Shown here: positions 18,338 to 27,688 of the stretch, piece after piece
Layout: every line of letters starts with the position of its first letter
How positions within the stretch are numbered: the stretch's first letter is position 1
Assembly: GCF_002262935.1 (NCBI RefSeq)
Contig: NZ_NPIA01000007.1
Coordinates: forward strand, 62,001-126,000
DNA from: Lottiidibacillus patelloidae
Lineage (GTDB): Bacteria > Bacillota > Bacilli > Bacillales > SA5d-4
Reading direction: 5' to 3'
DNA: 64,000 nt
The notes under the pieces: model-generated
What the model was told of the DNA's origin: nothing
Databases searched by the model: none
Seen by the model: the letters and a program-made list of their open reading frames with translations, nothing else
Made by a program: the position numbers and the translations under genes

Positions 18338-19096
18338 TTAATAACTATTTTCTAAGTATTTGTAAATTGGATGCAACTGCAGCAGTTCAGAAATTGTAAT
18401 AAAAGTATAACCACGCTCCTTAAGAGCTGGCAATACTTGTTGTAAGGTTTGTATTGTTTGCGTGCGATCTCCGCCAAAGTCATGGAATAAAATGATATCG
18501 CCATTCGTTGCATTCTTTAACATTCTTCGAACCATATAAGAAACTCCAGGGTACCGCCAGTCAAAAGAATCCATGTGCCAGGACCACATAATAACGGTAA
18601 AACCTAAACCGTTTGCAGTGTTAATAATTTTTTCATTATAAAAGCCCCCTGGTGGACGAAAGTACTTTGTTGATTTTCCAGTTAATTTAGTAATAGTATT
18701 TTCTGCATTAATTAGTTCCTCTTTCATTGCTTTTGTAGAGAGACGATGAAAACTTGGATGTGTAAATGTATGGTTTGCAATTTCATGCCCCTCTTGTACT
18801 TGTCTTTTTACGATATCTGGACTATTTTCCATTCGAGAGCCAACTGAGAAAAAGGTAGCTTTTACATTATGTTTTTTTAGTATATCTAATATTTTTGGTG
18901 TAAAAGTTGGGCTAGGGCCATCATCAAAAGTTAAAGCGAGCACCTTTTTATCTGTCGCTACCTCCCAGACTGCTTTCCCTTCCCTTTCAAAATAGTATCG
19001 ACTTTTTTTCGCCTCAACAATGTGTTGGCTCGGTCCTATAAAAATAAATACAAATAATAACAATAATGAAATATAAATAAAAGCCTTTGTCTTCAT
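18338..19096 (-). CDS. Polysaccharide deacetylase (NodB domain)
   Basis: A 252-residue exported or membrane-anchored enzyme. An N-terminal hydrophobic segment (residues about 5-23) is followed by a NodB domain. Motifs seen in order are LTFDDGPSPTFTPKIL, HEIANHTFTHPSF, RPPGGFYNE and ILFHDFGG, which carry the metal ligands Asp-His-His and the catalytic residues. It removes acetyl groups from cell-wall or other polysaccharide; PdaA/PdaB-like sporulation or peptidoglycan roles are possible but cannot be separated by eye. Confidence 0.9.
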   Translation of the reverse strand: MKTKAFIYISLLLLFVFIFIGPSQHIVEAKKSRYYFEREGKAVWEVATDKKVLALTFDDGPSPTFTPKILDILKKHNVKATFFSVGSRMENSPDIVKRQVQEGHEIANHTFTHPSFHRLSTKAMKEELINAENTITKLTGKSTKYFRPPGGFYNEKIINTANGLGFTVIMWSWHMDSFDWRYPGVSYMVRRMLKNATNGDIILFHDFGGDRTQTIQTLQQVLPALKERGYTFITISELLQLHPIYKYLENSY

Positions 19097-19189
19097 AAAC
19101 TCATCTCATCCCCCACCAATTCAATAATTCTTGGTCGGTTTAGTTTGTCAGGATAGTTGTTAATTTATGTATACAGAAAACTGTAGAAA

Positions 19190-19222
19190 TAAAAAACCGC
19201 ACCATTTCTGATGCGGCTTCCC
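19190..19222 (-). terminator. Terminator after lipoprotein gene 19226-20224
   Basis: CCGCATC and TGGTGCGG form an imperfect stem. Read on the minus strand, TTTTTTATTT follows. Confidence 0.75.
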
Positions 19223-19225
19223 CTT

Positions 19226-20224
19226 TTAAAAGTCCATTTGACCCATTATTACTTGTTGAATTACTTCCATAATATCGATTTTTTTATCTGTATCCGGGTT
19301 AATTTTAAATGTTACTGGCTTATTGATATTTGTATAATCCGTAATAATTGCAAAATCGATTGTAACACTATTCATCATCTCTGACTCTGTAATAGTAAAG
19401 CTAACAGAAATTTCATCTTCAATAATGTGTCCATCTTTATTAAATAATGTCGTAACCGAAAAATTATTAAATGTTAATTGATCAATGAAAGTCATATCTA
19501 GTTCTGCTGTTTCTTCAGGATCAAGTTTAGCCAACACATCTAATGCTATTGCTTTGACTTCTTCATTGCTCAAAGTAAGTTTCACTTTATTTTTAGCTTT
19601 TTTTGCTTTATCTTCTTTCGTCAACTCTAATGTAGTAAAGTTTTCTTTAGCAATGGAAGCAATAAGATCACTAGATTTCATTTCAGGAGCGATTGTTAAT
19701 TCCTCTAAACTAAACTCTCCTTCCATTTCTTGCGACAGTGCCTCTAAATCAGCAAAAATAATATGGTCTTTTAAAATACTTAAATCTACATTTGGTGGTA
19801 GCATGTCAGCCACAAACATATAAAACTCATCATACAGTGCCGAAGCATCTACATACATCATATTGTTTTTCATATCCATTAATAACGTTGTTTTTATTGT
19901 AGGCTTAATAAAGCCGAATTCGATTGCTGCATCTAATGATAATTCATACTTTTCATTTTCTGTATCTACGACACTATTAACTTTAATATCTGCACTGTTA
20001 ATAGTTTTGATGATTTGTTGTTCTTCTGCAGTTAATGGAACAGTTGATTCTGACTCTTCAATCTCTAGATTAAGATCAACTGTAGAACTACTTTCGTAAG
20101 TTTTTGCTTCTTCTAATAATTTATATCCATCAGCGTATAGCTGCTGAGGATCTACTTCTTTATTACATGCAAGTAAAGAAAAAGAAAGTGCTGCAGTAAT
20201 AACAATAGCTAACAATTTTTTCAA
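19226..20224 (-). CDS. Lipoprotein, DUF6612-like
   Basis: The 332-residue protein has a lipoprotein signal ending LLAC at residues 17-20. The remainder is alpha/beta with repeated Thr/Glu-rich strands and a segment LYADGYKLLEEAKTYESSS after the anchor, a pattern common in Bacillus surface lipoproteins that resemble LolA/LppX-type folds. Substrate and role are unknown. It is monocistronic with its own terminator. Confidence 0.78.
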   Translation of the reverse strand: MKKLLAIVITAALSFSLLACNKEVDPQQLYADGYKLLEEAKTYESSSTVDLNLEIEESESTVPLTAEEQQIIKTINSADIKVNSVVDTENEKYELSLDAAIEFGFIKPTIKTTLLMDMKNNMMYVDASALYDEFYMFVADMLPPNVDLSILKDHIIFADLEALSQEMEGEFSLEELTIAPEMKSSDLIASIAKENFTTLELTKEDKAKKAKNKVKLTLSNEEVKAIALDVLAKLDPEETAELDMTFIDQLTFNNFSVTTLFNKDGHIIEDEISVSFTITESEMMNSVTIDFAIITDYTNINKPVTFKINPDTDKKIDIMEVIQQVIMGQMDF

Positions 20225-20287
20225 ATTCTCTCACCTCTTAAAGTTTTTATATTCTTGCTGTGAAACTATTATAGTCTACATTATTTT

Positions 20288-21811
20288 TTATAAGTTATAA
20301 AGTTTTGTATATTTACTTTCTAAATAATCAACTAAATATTTTGCGTTTAACTCTTCTCCAGTTGCCATCTTAATAAGTTCTGAAGGTAAATATAACTTAC
20401 CATATTGATGAATTTTCTCTTTCATCCATTCCCTAATTGCAAGAATGTTACCATTTGCAATTTGTTCATAAAAGTCTGGCATTTCCTTCGTAATAGTATT
20501 TAACAATTGGGCTGCATAAAGATTTCCTAACGAATATGTGTGGAAGTAGCCAATAGCACCAAATGACCAGTGCACATCTTGCAGTACACCAACAGTATCG
20601 TTCTCAGGGACAATACCTAAATATTCTTCCATTTTTTCATTCCAAATTTTCGGAAGATCCTTTACAGCAATATCTCCGGAAATTAATCCTTTTTCAATTT
20701 CATAGCGAAGCATAACGTGTAAGTTATATGTAAGTTCATCTGCTTCAACTCGGATATTGGATGGTTGCACCTTGTTTACAGCTCGGTAAAACGAGTCTAA
20801 AGTTACATCACTTAAATGGTTCGGAAATGCTTCTTGAAGTCCATTGTAGTAAGCTTTCCAAAACTCTTCAGACCTACCAACCATATTCTCAAAGAATCGT
20901 GATTGAGATTCGTGAATGCCTAGAGATGTCCCACGGCGTAGAACTGTTCCTTCAAAACTTTCATTAATCCCTTGCTCATAAAGCGCATGTCCCGCTTCAT
21001 GAATGGTTGAAAATAGAGCAAATGCTATATTATTCTTTTCATAACGAGTAGTAATACGAACGTCATTACCATTTATTGTACTTGCAAAGGGGTGAATGGT
21101 TGCATCTAAACGACCAGCCTCTAGATCATAGCCAAATTCCGGTAAAAGGGTAAGTAAGTATGCCTCTTGTTCTGCAATATTATAATCTTTTTCAAGCATT
21201 GAAGTATCAGGTTCGTTCCCTGACTTTTTAATGCGGTCAAGAAGATCAATGCTACTTTTCCGTAATCCAGCAAAAATAGGATCAATTTCTTCGACAGTCA
21301 ATCCTGGTTCATAATCATCCATCAGAGCATCGTACGGATGTTTTTCATAACCAAAATACTCAGCAAATTGTTTTTTTATTTCAACCATACGTTCTAAATA
21401 AGGTTGATATAGTGAAAAGTCATTATTTGCTCTAGCATCTTCCCAGGCATTATTCGCTTCTCCAGTTAGGACGCTATATTCTTGGTACAGTTCTGTAGGA
21501 ATACTCTTGGAACGAGAATAACTATGATTTCTAACACGAACGATAGCTTTATCTGTTTCATTAAGTTGTTCGTAAACTTCAGGGCTTGTTAAATATTCTA
21601 AAAGCTCGCCCATTTCTTTAGATACACTTAGTTTAAACACTTCTGTAGAAAGGGCTCCAATTGATTTTGCAAAAGTCATTCGCCCCTTTTTTGGAGCTTT
21701 TACTTTTGCGTCCCAACCTGCTAAACTAAGAACACTTGAAAAGGCACATATTTTTTCGTCTAATGCCTTAAACTCTTCTAATCTCTCTTTTAAATTGACT
21801 GTCATTTGCAT
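20288..21811 (-). CDS. M32 metallocarboxypeptidase (carboxypeptidase Taq family)
   Basis: About 507 residues, normal for the family. The zinc motif HEAGHALYEQG is visible near residue 268, followed by the family blocks GIHESQSRFFENMVGRS and ADELTYNLHVMLRYEIEK that give the third ligand region. The enzyme trims C-terminal amino acids from peptides in the cytoplasm. ATG at 21811 is preferred over an adjoining TTG at 21814 because of spacing to AGGGGGA. It looks complete. Confidence 0.93.
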   Translation of the reverse strand: MQMTVNLKERLEEFKALDEKICAFSSVLSLAGWDAKVKAPKKGRMTFAKSIGALSTEVFKLSVSKEMGELLEYLTSPEVYEQLNETDKAIVRVRNHSYSRSKSIPTELYQEYSVLTGEANNAWEDARANNDFSLYQPYLERMVEIKKQFAEYFGYEKHPYDALMDDYEPGLTVEEIDPIFAGLRKSSIDLLDRIKKSGNEPDTSMLEKDYNIAEQEAYLLTLLPEFGYDLEAGRLDATIHPFASTINGNDVRITTRYEKNNIAFALFSTIHEAGHALYEQGINESFEGTVLRRGTSLGIHESQSRFFENMVGRSEEFWKAYYNGLQEAFPNHLSDVTLDSFYRAVNKVQPSNIRVEADELTYNLHVMLRYEIEKGLISGDIAVKDLPKIWNEKMEEYLGIVPENDTVGVLQDVHWSFGAIGYFHTYSLGNLYAAQLLNTITKEMPDFYEQIANGNILAIREWMKEKIHQYGKLYLPSELIKMATGEELNAKYLVDYLESKYTKLYNL

Positions 21812-21969
21812 CAATTATCCCCCTGTCAGCAATCTCTTTCTTACATTAAGTATACATGGAATTACTTAGTGAGGCGAATGAAAACTATTTTTTCTAATTA
21901 TTATTTCTCCTGGGCAAAATGTGAGCTTTTATACCATTTTCGTTGACTTCTTCATTTAGAAATTCATAA

Positions 21970-22003
21970 AGCCCATGATCGTATAGATTCATGAGCTTAA
22001 TAA
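21970..22003 (-). terminator. Probable terminator after gene 22005-22331
   Basis: AAGCTCATGA and TCATGGGCTT form a stem with one mismatch, just past the stop codon. Read on the minus strand, the downstream sequence is only moderately T-rich. Confidence 0.55.
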
Positions 22004-22004
22004 A

Positions 22005-22331
22005 CTAATTATTGCTTTCACCAATATTTTTAATTATTTGTTTAAAGTGTTTAGAAGCTTCTGCAAACTCTTCTTCCGTTATTTTTTGTATATTTTTTAC
22101 TTTGTTATTTTCAATAACTGCTTCTGCAATCCCAATATTTTCTTCGTCTTTATCGAGACGATTCATTGCAATAATTTGTTTTCCACGCATGACGATATTC
22201 GCAATAACAATATATTTCATTTTACCTTCTTCAGTTTTTAATGTAATTATTGCATTCTTAGTGAAAAATGGGATTTTATGGGCTTCAAGTTTTTTATCTT
22301 TATATCGGTTAAAATCAATAATATTATCCAT
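22005..22331 (-). CDS. Hypothetical protein, possibly DUF1292-like
   Basis: A 108-residue acidic/basic protein without membrane segments. The centre, IVIANIVMRGKQIIAMN, followed by an EEEFAEASKHFKQII helix, has the strand-strand-helix layout of DUF1292 proteins, but the match is weak. Note that the opposite strand is also open over nearly the same span; codon use and a GGAGGTT upstream of 22331 favour the minus strand. Confidence 0.6.
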   Translation of the reverse strand: MDNIIDFNRYKDKKLEAHKIPFFTKNAIITLKTEEGKMKYIVIANIVMRGKQIIAMNRLDKDEENIGIAEAVIENNKVKNIQKITEEEFAEASKHFKQIIKNIGESNN

Positions 22332-22477
22332 TTTTTAACCTCCATCAATAGTTTCATTACAAAAATACATATGAGATACTATTGTCTGATAAATCAAGTC
22401 TGGCAACATAATCTCCATATAACTATATTTTACGTATCACTATTCATGCAGGATTTCCTAATAAATTATAATAAAAA

Positions 22478-22514
22478 AAACATAAAAGCACATGCCAGAA
22501 AAGAACATGTGCTT
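22478..22514 (-). terminator. Terminator after DUF2164 gene
   Basis: AAGCACATG / CATGTGCTT stem. Read on the minus strand, the run TTATGTTTTTTTTATT follows. Confidence 0.8.
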
Positions 22515-22535
22515 AGCTAACCTAAGTATTTTTCT

Positions 22536-22778
22536 TTATCGAATAGGTCTCTTTAAAGCTTCTAAATCAACTTCCATACTTAACATTCGATCCATTACCA
22601 TATCCTTGGCATCGTGAACACCTTGGTTGTAAAAGTGTGGACCAATTTGTTCTAAAAAGAAATCTAATAAAAGTTCTGCTGCTAAATCACCAATTTCATC
22701 ATCTCGCTCTTCATGAAAATAAGCTTGGATAGAGTTGATTATTTCTTTTTTAATATCTTTTGAAATGTTAATATCCAT
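22536..22778 (-). CDS. DUF2164 family protein
   Basis: An 80-residue soluble protein. The pattern IQAYFHEERDDEIGDLAAEL followed by FFLEQIGPHFYNQG is characteristic of DUF2164. Its function is unknown in the family. AAGGAGACAC precedes the start. It is monocistronic. Confidence 0.82.
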   Translation of the reverse strand: MDINISKDIKKEIINSIQAYFHEERDDEIGDLAAELLLDFFLEQIGPHFYNQGVHDAKDMVMDRMLSMEVDLEALKRPIR

Positions 22779-23002
22779 ATGTGTGTCTCCTTTTACCTTA
22801 ATACATTATAGTTTAACATACTAACAAACTGTCATCTTCGTATGATAAATGCCAAGAAAACAACAACTGTTAAACAAGTTCCGCGCTTTCTTCATTAGTT
22901 AGTGCTTATGATTAAAAATAACTCAAATAAATTTATACAAATTATTACAGCTAGGTGATAAAATGGGTAAGATAATTAGATTTTCTAAAGGGGGACTTAC
23001 CT

Positions 23003-23956
23003 ATTAATCGATTAAAGTCAGCAGAAGATAAAGAGTTTGGATTAGGTGTATTGTACGCTATCCTTGCTTATTCATCATGGGGGATTTTACCTCTTTATTG
23101 GAAATTAGTAGATACAGTACCGGCATCTGAGATATTAATGCACAGAATTTTTTGGTCTTTTTTCTTTTTAATATTTGTTCTCATCATTACATCCAGATGG
23201 GCGCAATTTATTAACGAGTTTAAAAGGATAACAAAAAATAAAATTAGTATGTTATTAATACTAGCCGCTGCAATATTGATTACTGCAAATTGGTTTATAT
23301 ACATATGGGCTGTTAATAATGAACAAACCGTTGAAGCAAGTTTAGGCTATTATATTAATCCTTTAGTTTCTGTTTTGCTCGGAGTTATTGTCCTAAAAGA
23401 AATATTTGCGTTTTGGCAAGGTATATCTTTCTTTATTGCAGGAATTGGAGTATTCATTTTGACAATTCAATTCGGTGGTATCCCTTGGGTTGCTTTAGGG
23501 TTAGCATTCACTTTTGGCTTTTATGGACTTGTTAAAAAAATGGCAAAGTTAGGACCGATTGTTAGCTTAACAATTGAAACGATGTTAATGGTGCCAATCG
23601 CTCTCATTTATCTTTCCAGCTTACAAATTACAGGTGAAGCTGCCTTTGCTAATAGTTCCTTCTTTATTACAGTGGTTCTCATTGGAGCAGGTGTAATAAC
23701 TGCGATGCCACTATTATGGTTTGCTGAGTCAACAGCTAGAATCCCATTATATATGGTCGGATTTTTTCAATATATTGCACCGACAATTCAATTAGTCCTT
23801 GCTATATTCTTGTTTAAGGAACCTTTCTCTACTGTGCATTTAGTAAGTTTTAGCTTCATATGGATTGCCTTACTATTATTTTCATGCGCTAAAACAAAGC
23901 CAATGTTAAGATTGCAACACAAAATGATTAAGAAAAAGACAGTGCATACAACATAG
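23003..23956 (+). CDS. rarD: RarD/EamA-family transporter, probable ATT start
   Basis: A ten-helix EamA-type membrane protein. The N-terminal block AYSSWGILPLYWKLVDTVPA and EILMHRIFWS is the RarD signature (chloramphenicol-sensitive protein family). The only strong ribosome binding site, AAAGGGGGA at 22987-22995, points to ATT at 23003, seven bases downstream, which adds 16 residues to the first TTG (23051) and gives the usual RarD N-terminal length (317 residues). No ATG, GTG or TTG is available at this place. The transported substrate is unknown. Confidence 0.85.
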   Translation: MNRLKSAEDKEFGLGVLYAILAYSSWGILPLYWKLVDTVPASEILMHRIFWSFFFLIFVLIITSRWAQFINEFKRITKNKISMLLILAAAILITANWFIYIWAVNNEQTVEASLGYYINPLVSVLLGVIVLKEIFAFWQGISFFIAGIGVFILTIQFGGIPWVALGLAFTFGFYGLVKKMAKLGPIVSLTIETMLMVPIALIYLSSLQITGEAAFANSSFFITVVLIGAGVITAMPLLWFAESTARIPLYMVGFFQYIAPTIQLVLAIFLFKEPFSTVHLVSFSFIWIALLLFSCAKTKPMLRLQHKMIKKKTVHTT

Positions 23957-24010
23957 TTCATTAAAAAAGTGGCTATTCAAAAGCCGAACATTGAAAGTAA
24001 TCGTAGTCAA

Positions 24011-24110
24011 AATACGTATACTCCTACGGGAAAAGCACGAGTCCGAAGACCCCATAGTGAGGTACGAACGTGGAGGCTGAGGCCGTGCCCGTGGAAAGCG
24101 AAGTATTATG
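24011..24110. repeat. Interspersed Bacillaceae palindromic repeat, copy A
   Basis: A GC-richer block in AT-rich DNA between rarD and its terminator. It shares ordered blocks with the reverse complement of the 58.2-kb element: GGGAAAAGCA, GAAGACCC, GAGGCTGA and GCCCGTGGAAAGCG. The ends AATAC..ACTCC and GGAAAGCG..GTATT can pair, so the transcript would fold into a long hairpin. I recall very similar intergenic sequences in many Bacillaceae genomes. No coding frame of interest. Confidence 0.75.
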
Positions 24111-24144
24111 ACGGAGCATCATATTATTCGTTAGCAACATAAAA

Positions 24145-24188
24145 AACGAACTCATTCAGAATATACATCTGAATAGTTCGTTTTTTTC
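24145..24188 (+). terminator. Terminator of rarD
   Basis: AACGAACTCATTCAGA and TCTGAATAGTTCGTT form a long stem, followed by TTTTTTT. Confidence 0.88.
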
Positions 24189-24222
24189 AATGAGTAGAAA
24201 GGTTTTGTTCCAGCCTCTTTTA

Positions 24223-24486
24223 CTAATCTTCTTTCTTCGTTCCTACATTAAAGAACTTCGAGATAAATACGATGTCATCTCGACCATCAAGTTCATTATA
24301 ATCAATAACTTTATAGCCAATTCCAGTATATTCAGTAGTGCCTCCATCTTTATATACACTTGTTTTCCCCGCAAAAATAGGAGGTTTTTGATTTTTTGCT
24401 TGACCATAATCAACTCCAAACATAATAAACGGACCTATGACAATGATCGCTATCCCAAAATAAAATAACTTTCTTGAAAAACTCAT
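24223..24486 (-). CDS. Small membrane-anchored protein, unknown
   Basis: An 87-residue protein with one hydrophobic segment (about residues 9-26) and a small outside domain with GGTTEYTGIGYKVIDYN. No family is recognised. It lies 26 bases downstream of the racemase gene on the same strand and may be co-transcribed. Confidence 0.65.
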   Translation of the reverse strand: MSFSRKLFYFGIAIIVIGPFIMFGVDYGQAKNQKPPIFAGKTSVYKDGGTTEYTGIGYKVIDYNELDGRDDIVFISKFFNVGTKKED

Positions 24487-24512
24487 GATGCTACTTCCCT
24501 TCCCTAAAAAAA

Positions 24513-25202
24513 TTATTGTAACGATAACTTAACTGCCAACTTCGCATGTTCTTTTACCGTGTCTATTAACAAGAGTTCAACATCTTTTTGCTGAACGATA
24601 AATGCTAATTCTGTGCATCCTAAAATAACTGCTTCTGCACCATTATGTTTCAAATCATCAATAATTCTTCGTAAAAATTCTTTCGAACTATCTTTAATTA
24701 TACCAAAACATAGCTCTTGAAAAATTATATCATTTACTACACTTCTGTTCTCGCCATTAGGCACCATTACATTAATTCCCGAAGAAGTGAATTTATCCTT
24801 GAAAAAGTCTTCTTCCATTGTAAATTTTGTCCCTAAAAGACCGACATTTTTTAAACCCTTTTCTTTTAATGCATTGATTGTAGCATCAGCGATATGAACT
24901 AGTGGTATCGTTATGAAACCTACTAACTGGTCGGAAATTTTATGTATTGTATTGCTGCAAATTATGATATGCTCCGCTCCTGCCCGTTCCACTTGCTGGC
25001 AAGCTTGTACTATTAATGATGCAACTTTTTCCCAATCATTATTATGCTGAGCTTTTTCTATTTCCGCAAAATCAACACTAGCGAGAACTAGTTTTGCAGA
25101 ATGGTATCCTCCAAGTGATTTTTGAATTTCCTTGTTGATAATTTTATAGTATTCAACGGTTGACTCCCACGTTATCCCGCCAATTAATCCGATCGTCTTC
25201 AA
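24513..25202 (-). CDS. Aspartate/glutamate racemase family protein
   Basis: A 229-residue protein with the family's two catalytic cysteine motifs: ICSNTIHK near residue 83 and LGCTELAF near residue 193. It begins KTIGLIGGITWESTVEYY, typical of YgeA/RacX-type broad racemases. The start is TTG at 25202, preceded by GGAGGG; the frame is open further upstream but without initiation signals. It interconverts L- and D-amino acids; which ones cannot be read from sequence. Confidence 0.88.
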   Translation of the reverse strand: MKTIGLIGGITWESTVEYYKIINKEIQKSLGGYHSAKLVLASVDFAEIEKAQHNNDWEKVASLIVQACQQVERAGAEHIIICSNTIHKISDQLVGFITIPLVHIADATINALKEKGLKNVGLLGTKFTMEEDFFKDKFTSSGINVMVPNGENRSVVNDIIFQELCFGIIKDSSKEFLRRIIDDLKHNGAEAVILGCTELAFIVQQKDVELLLIDTVKEHAKLAVKLSLQ

Positions 25203-25414
25203 CTCTAACCCTCCACTTCGTCTTTCAGCCAAACTAAAGCACCTTATTACATTCTTCCTAGTGAAAACTATACTATTTTTCAAATGGCCCTTCCACAATT
25301 AAATCAAATCAATAAAAGCTAAATTATAATTAACCCCTAGTCTTGCATCTAAGTTACTCATTGTGAGATGATTTCAATGAATTGAAATTTTTTCTTAAAA
25401 TAAAGGAGAAACTT

Positions 25415-26326
25415 ATGGAAATGACTAAAAAAGGTGAATGGTTAGAGATAATCATCCCTTCAGAATGGCATAACATCTCAATAGAAGATGTGTTAAAAGA
25501 TTTTTTTCAAGTTGCTAAAAAACCACTTCATCAATTACGAATGGACAAAGGTGTAAAAATAAACGACGAACTTTTTCCTTGGACAAAGCCCCTATCAGAA
25601 GGAGAAGTGTTTCAAATAAAGCTTTTTCCTACTGAAGACTATGGTGTTGTTCCTACCGAGATACCTCTAGAAGTTTTATATGAAGATGATCATTTATTAA
25701 TCGTCAATAAACAGGCAGGTATTGATACCCACCCAAGTGATGGAAGTCAATCAAATACTTTGTCAAATGCAGTTGCTAATTACTTTCAAAAGTCTAATGT
25801 TAAAACAAAAGTTAGGCATATCCATAGGCTGGATAAAGACACTTCTGGAGCTATTCTCTTTGCTAAACATGCAGTTTCTGGAGCAATTTTGGACAAAATG
25901 CTTGAACAAAGAATAATAAAACGGACATACATTGCTTTAGTAATGGGGCAGTTTAACTCTAGTAAAGGTACGATTGATAAGCCAATAGGAAAAGATCGTC
26001 ACCATGCTACGAGAAGGCGCGTTTCACCTACAGGCCAATCTGCCAAAACAAATTATGAAGTCTTACAATATGATGAGGAAAATAATACTTCACTAGTTAA
26101 ACTTCAGCTTGAAACAGGACGAACACACCAAATTAGAGTTCATATGAGCCATATTGGCCATCCCTTAAACGGCGATACATTATATGCTGGGAAGCGAGGG
26201 AATAGGCAAGCGCTACATGCAGCAAAAATTGAGTTCCCACATCCAATTGGAGGGGAAAAGATATCTTGTATCGCCCCTTTTAATGACAAGATCCCATTGT
26301 TCCATTTTAATATTGAAGAAATCTAA
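25415..26326 (+). CDS. RluA-family pseudouridine synthase
   Basis: A 303-residue enzyme starting at ATG 25415 with AAAGGAGAA upstream. The catalytic block HRLDKDTSGAILFAK (aspartate nucleophile) and the RNA-binding block GRTHQIRVHMSHIGHPLNGD mark the RluA class. The N-terminal 80 residues form a small S4-like region. It isomerises uridines in rRNA or tRNA; the exact site cannot be predicted (RluD and YjbO-like relatives exist). Confidence 0.9.
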   Translation: MEMTKKGEWLEIIIPSEWHNISIEDVLKDFFQVAKKPLHQLRMDKGVKINDELFPWTKPLSEGEVFQIKLFPTEDYGVVPTEIPLEVLYEDDHLLIVNKQAGIDTHPSDGSQSNTLSNAVANYFQKSNVKTKVRHIHRLDKDTSGAILFAKHAVSGAILDKMLEQRIIKRTYIALVMGQFNSSKGTIDKPIGKDRHHATRRRVSPTGQSAKTNYEVLQYDEENNTSLVKLQLETGRTHQIRVHMSHIGHPLNGDTLYAGKRGNRQALHAAKIEFPHPIGGEKISCIAPFNDKIPLFHFNIEEI

Positions 26327-26351
26327 AAAATATATTAAGAATTTAACATAT

Positions 26352-26404
26352 ACTGCACGTCGATTATTAGTTACAACCAACAATAATTGGCGTGCAGTTT
26401 TTTT
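26352..26404 (+). terminator. Terminator of pseudouridine synthase gene
   Basis: ACTGCACG (26352-26359) and CGTGCAGT (26391-26398), extended by ATTATT/AATAAT, then a T run. Confidence 0.85.
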
Positions 26405-26508
26405 ATAAAAGTATTTTAAATATTATCATAGGTATTCACGTCTTTAAATATATGTATAGGTTTTGCCATTTGGAAAATAGTAATGGTAAAACAAGAAGTT
26501 GGTGATTT

Positions 26509-26856
26509 ATGAATCGAGTAATCTTTACTTTCTTTACAATAATTATTTTTTTATATTCTCCATCTATCCCTTCCTCTTTTCCAACAACGGAAACTAGTGT
26601 ATTCGCTGAGAAAGCAATTCCCCCTTATGCTAAATGGGGACGACTTGCTATGGAGAAAACAAAAGAAAGATATCCAAATAGCGATATTATTGATTACTTG
26701 CACATAGGCAGAGAAGTAAAAGGGGACGTTACCGTAGAAAGGTTTAAATTATGGTTAAGAAACAATAAAAAAGAATTTGGTGTTTTTATTACTATCTCCT
26801 TCAAGACAAAAACTGGTGACCTATTAGATATAACTTTTAGAGAAACAACACAATAA
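26509..26856 (+). CDS. Secreted DUF3889 protein
   Basis: A 115-residue protein with a signal peptide in the first 30 residues. The mature part, PPYAKWGRLAMEKTKERYP then IDYLHIGRE and KEFGVFITISF, is the DUF3889 pattern found in Bacillus exported proteins of unknown role. Confidence 0.82.
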   Translation: MNRVIFTFFTIIIFLYSPSIPSSFPTTETSVFAEKAIPPYAKWGRLAMEKTKERYPNSDIIDYLHIGREVKGDVTVERFKLWLRNNKKEFGVFITISFKTKTGDLLDITFRETTQ

Positions 26857-26945
26857 TATTAGCTCCTCTTCATAATTAGCTCTCGAAGAATTTTTCATTC
26901 TAAATTAACTCGTAGCGACTATATTTATGAAGAGGAGGGTAAATT

Positions 26946-27608
26946 ATGGGAGATATCATCCATTTTTTTTATCGAAGACCTGGTAGTAATGTTGTCCGAC
27001 AACTAAAAAAAGAAATGCCTAATTTAATTGATATTCGTGAATTTGATAAAGATATGAAAAAACTTGATGCAGAAATAGTCTACTCCGTTGTCTTATTGTT
27101 AGATCACTTCCGCCCTTCTACGAAAGAAAACATCTTTCAAACCGTTAGAAAAAACATTTCCCTGAAAGAGTTATTTCAAGGTAAGGTCGACTTACTTTAT
27201 GCTGCACTTCTAGCAATTAATGAATATTGGAGAATACCATACTTAAAATCGAAAATTGATATACAATCTTTATTTCTACAATTTCATGATATCTCAGATA
27301 TATATGGACATATCCTAAAACATATTTATATAAGTGATGATACATGGAAGCACTTAGTCTGGCAAAAACATAAACAAAAGGAAGATGAGCTCTATACACA
27401 TGACGGAACAGGTAAAATGCTTTTAAGATGTTACTTAAATCAAAAGCGAATTGAACTATGGATCAATAATATATCTCTATATCAGACCTATGAATCAAGT
27501 AATAAAGCGAAACGGATGTATGAAAGAATACTAAAGTTAGATGTGGACCATGCATTACATTATATCGATATTACGTTTACATCTGATGAAAATGAAAAAG
27601 ATCAATAA
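26946..27608 (+). CDS. Hypothetical protein
   Basis: A 220-residue soluble protein preceded by GAGGAGGG. It is rich in helices, aromatic residues and Lys (region 85-150). No motif is recognised. It follows the DUF3889 gene by 89 bases on the same strand and may share its transcript. Confidence 0.65.
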   Translation: MGDIIHFFYRRPGSNVVRQLKKEMPNLIDIREFDKDMKKLDAEIVYSVVLLLDHFRPSTKENIFQTVRKNISLKELFQGKVDLLYAALLAINEYWRIPYLKSKIDIQSLFLQFHDISDIYGHILKHIYISDDTWKHLVWQKHKQKEDELYTHDGTGKMLLRCYLNQKRIELWINNISLYQTYESSNKAKRMYERILKLDVDHALHYIDITFTSDENEKDQ

Positions 27609-27650
27609 TAACTATCTCTCGTAGCTGAAAAATCACCATGCTAAAGATAA

Positions 27651-27681
27651 AACTGCACCCACAATAATTTGGAGTGCAGTT
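27651..27681. terminator. Terminator between hypothetical gene and pirin
   Basis: ACTGCAC / GTGCAGT stem (27654-27681 region) between convergent genes. It is similar in sequence to the hairpin at 26352-26398. Confidence 0.6.
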
Positions 27682-27688
27682 CGCAGCT

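Noticed and set aside
22012..22338. Plus-strand gene opposite the 22005-22331 gene
   Set aside because: The product is hydrophobic and serine/phenylalanine-rich as in antisense shadows, and has no ribosome binding site.
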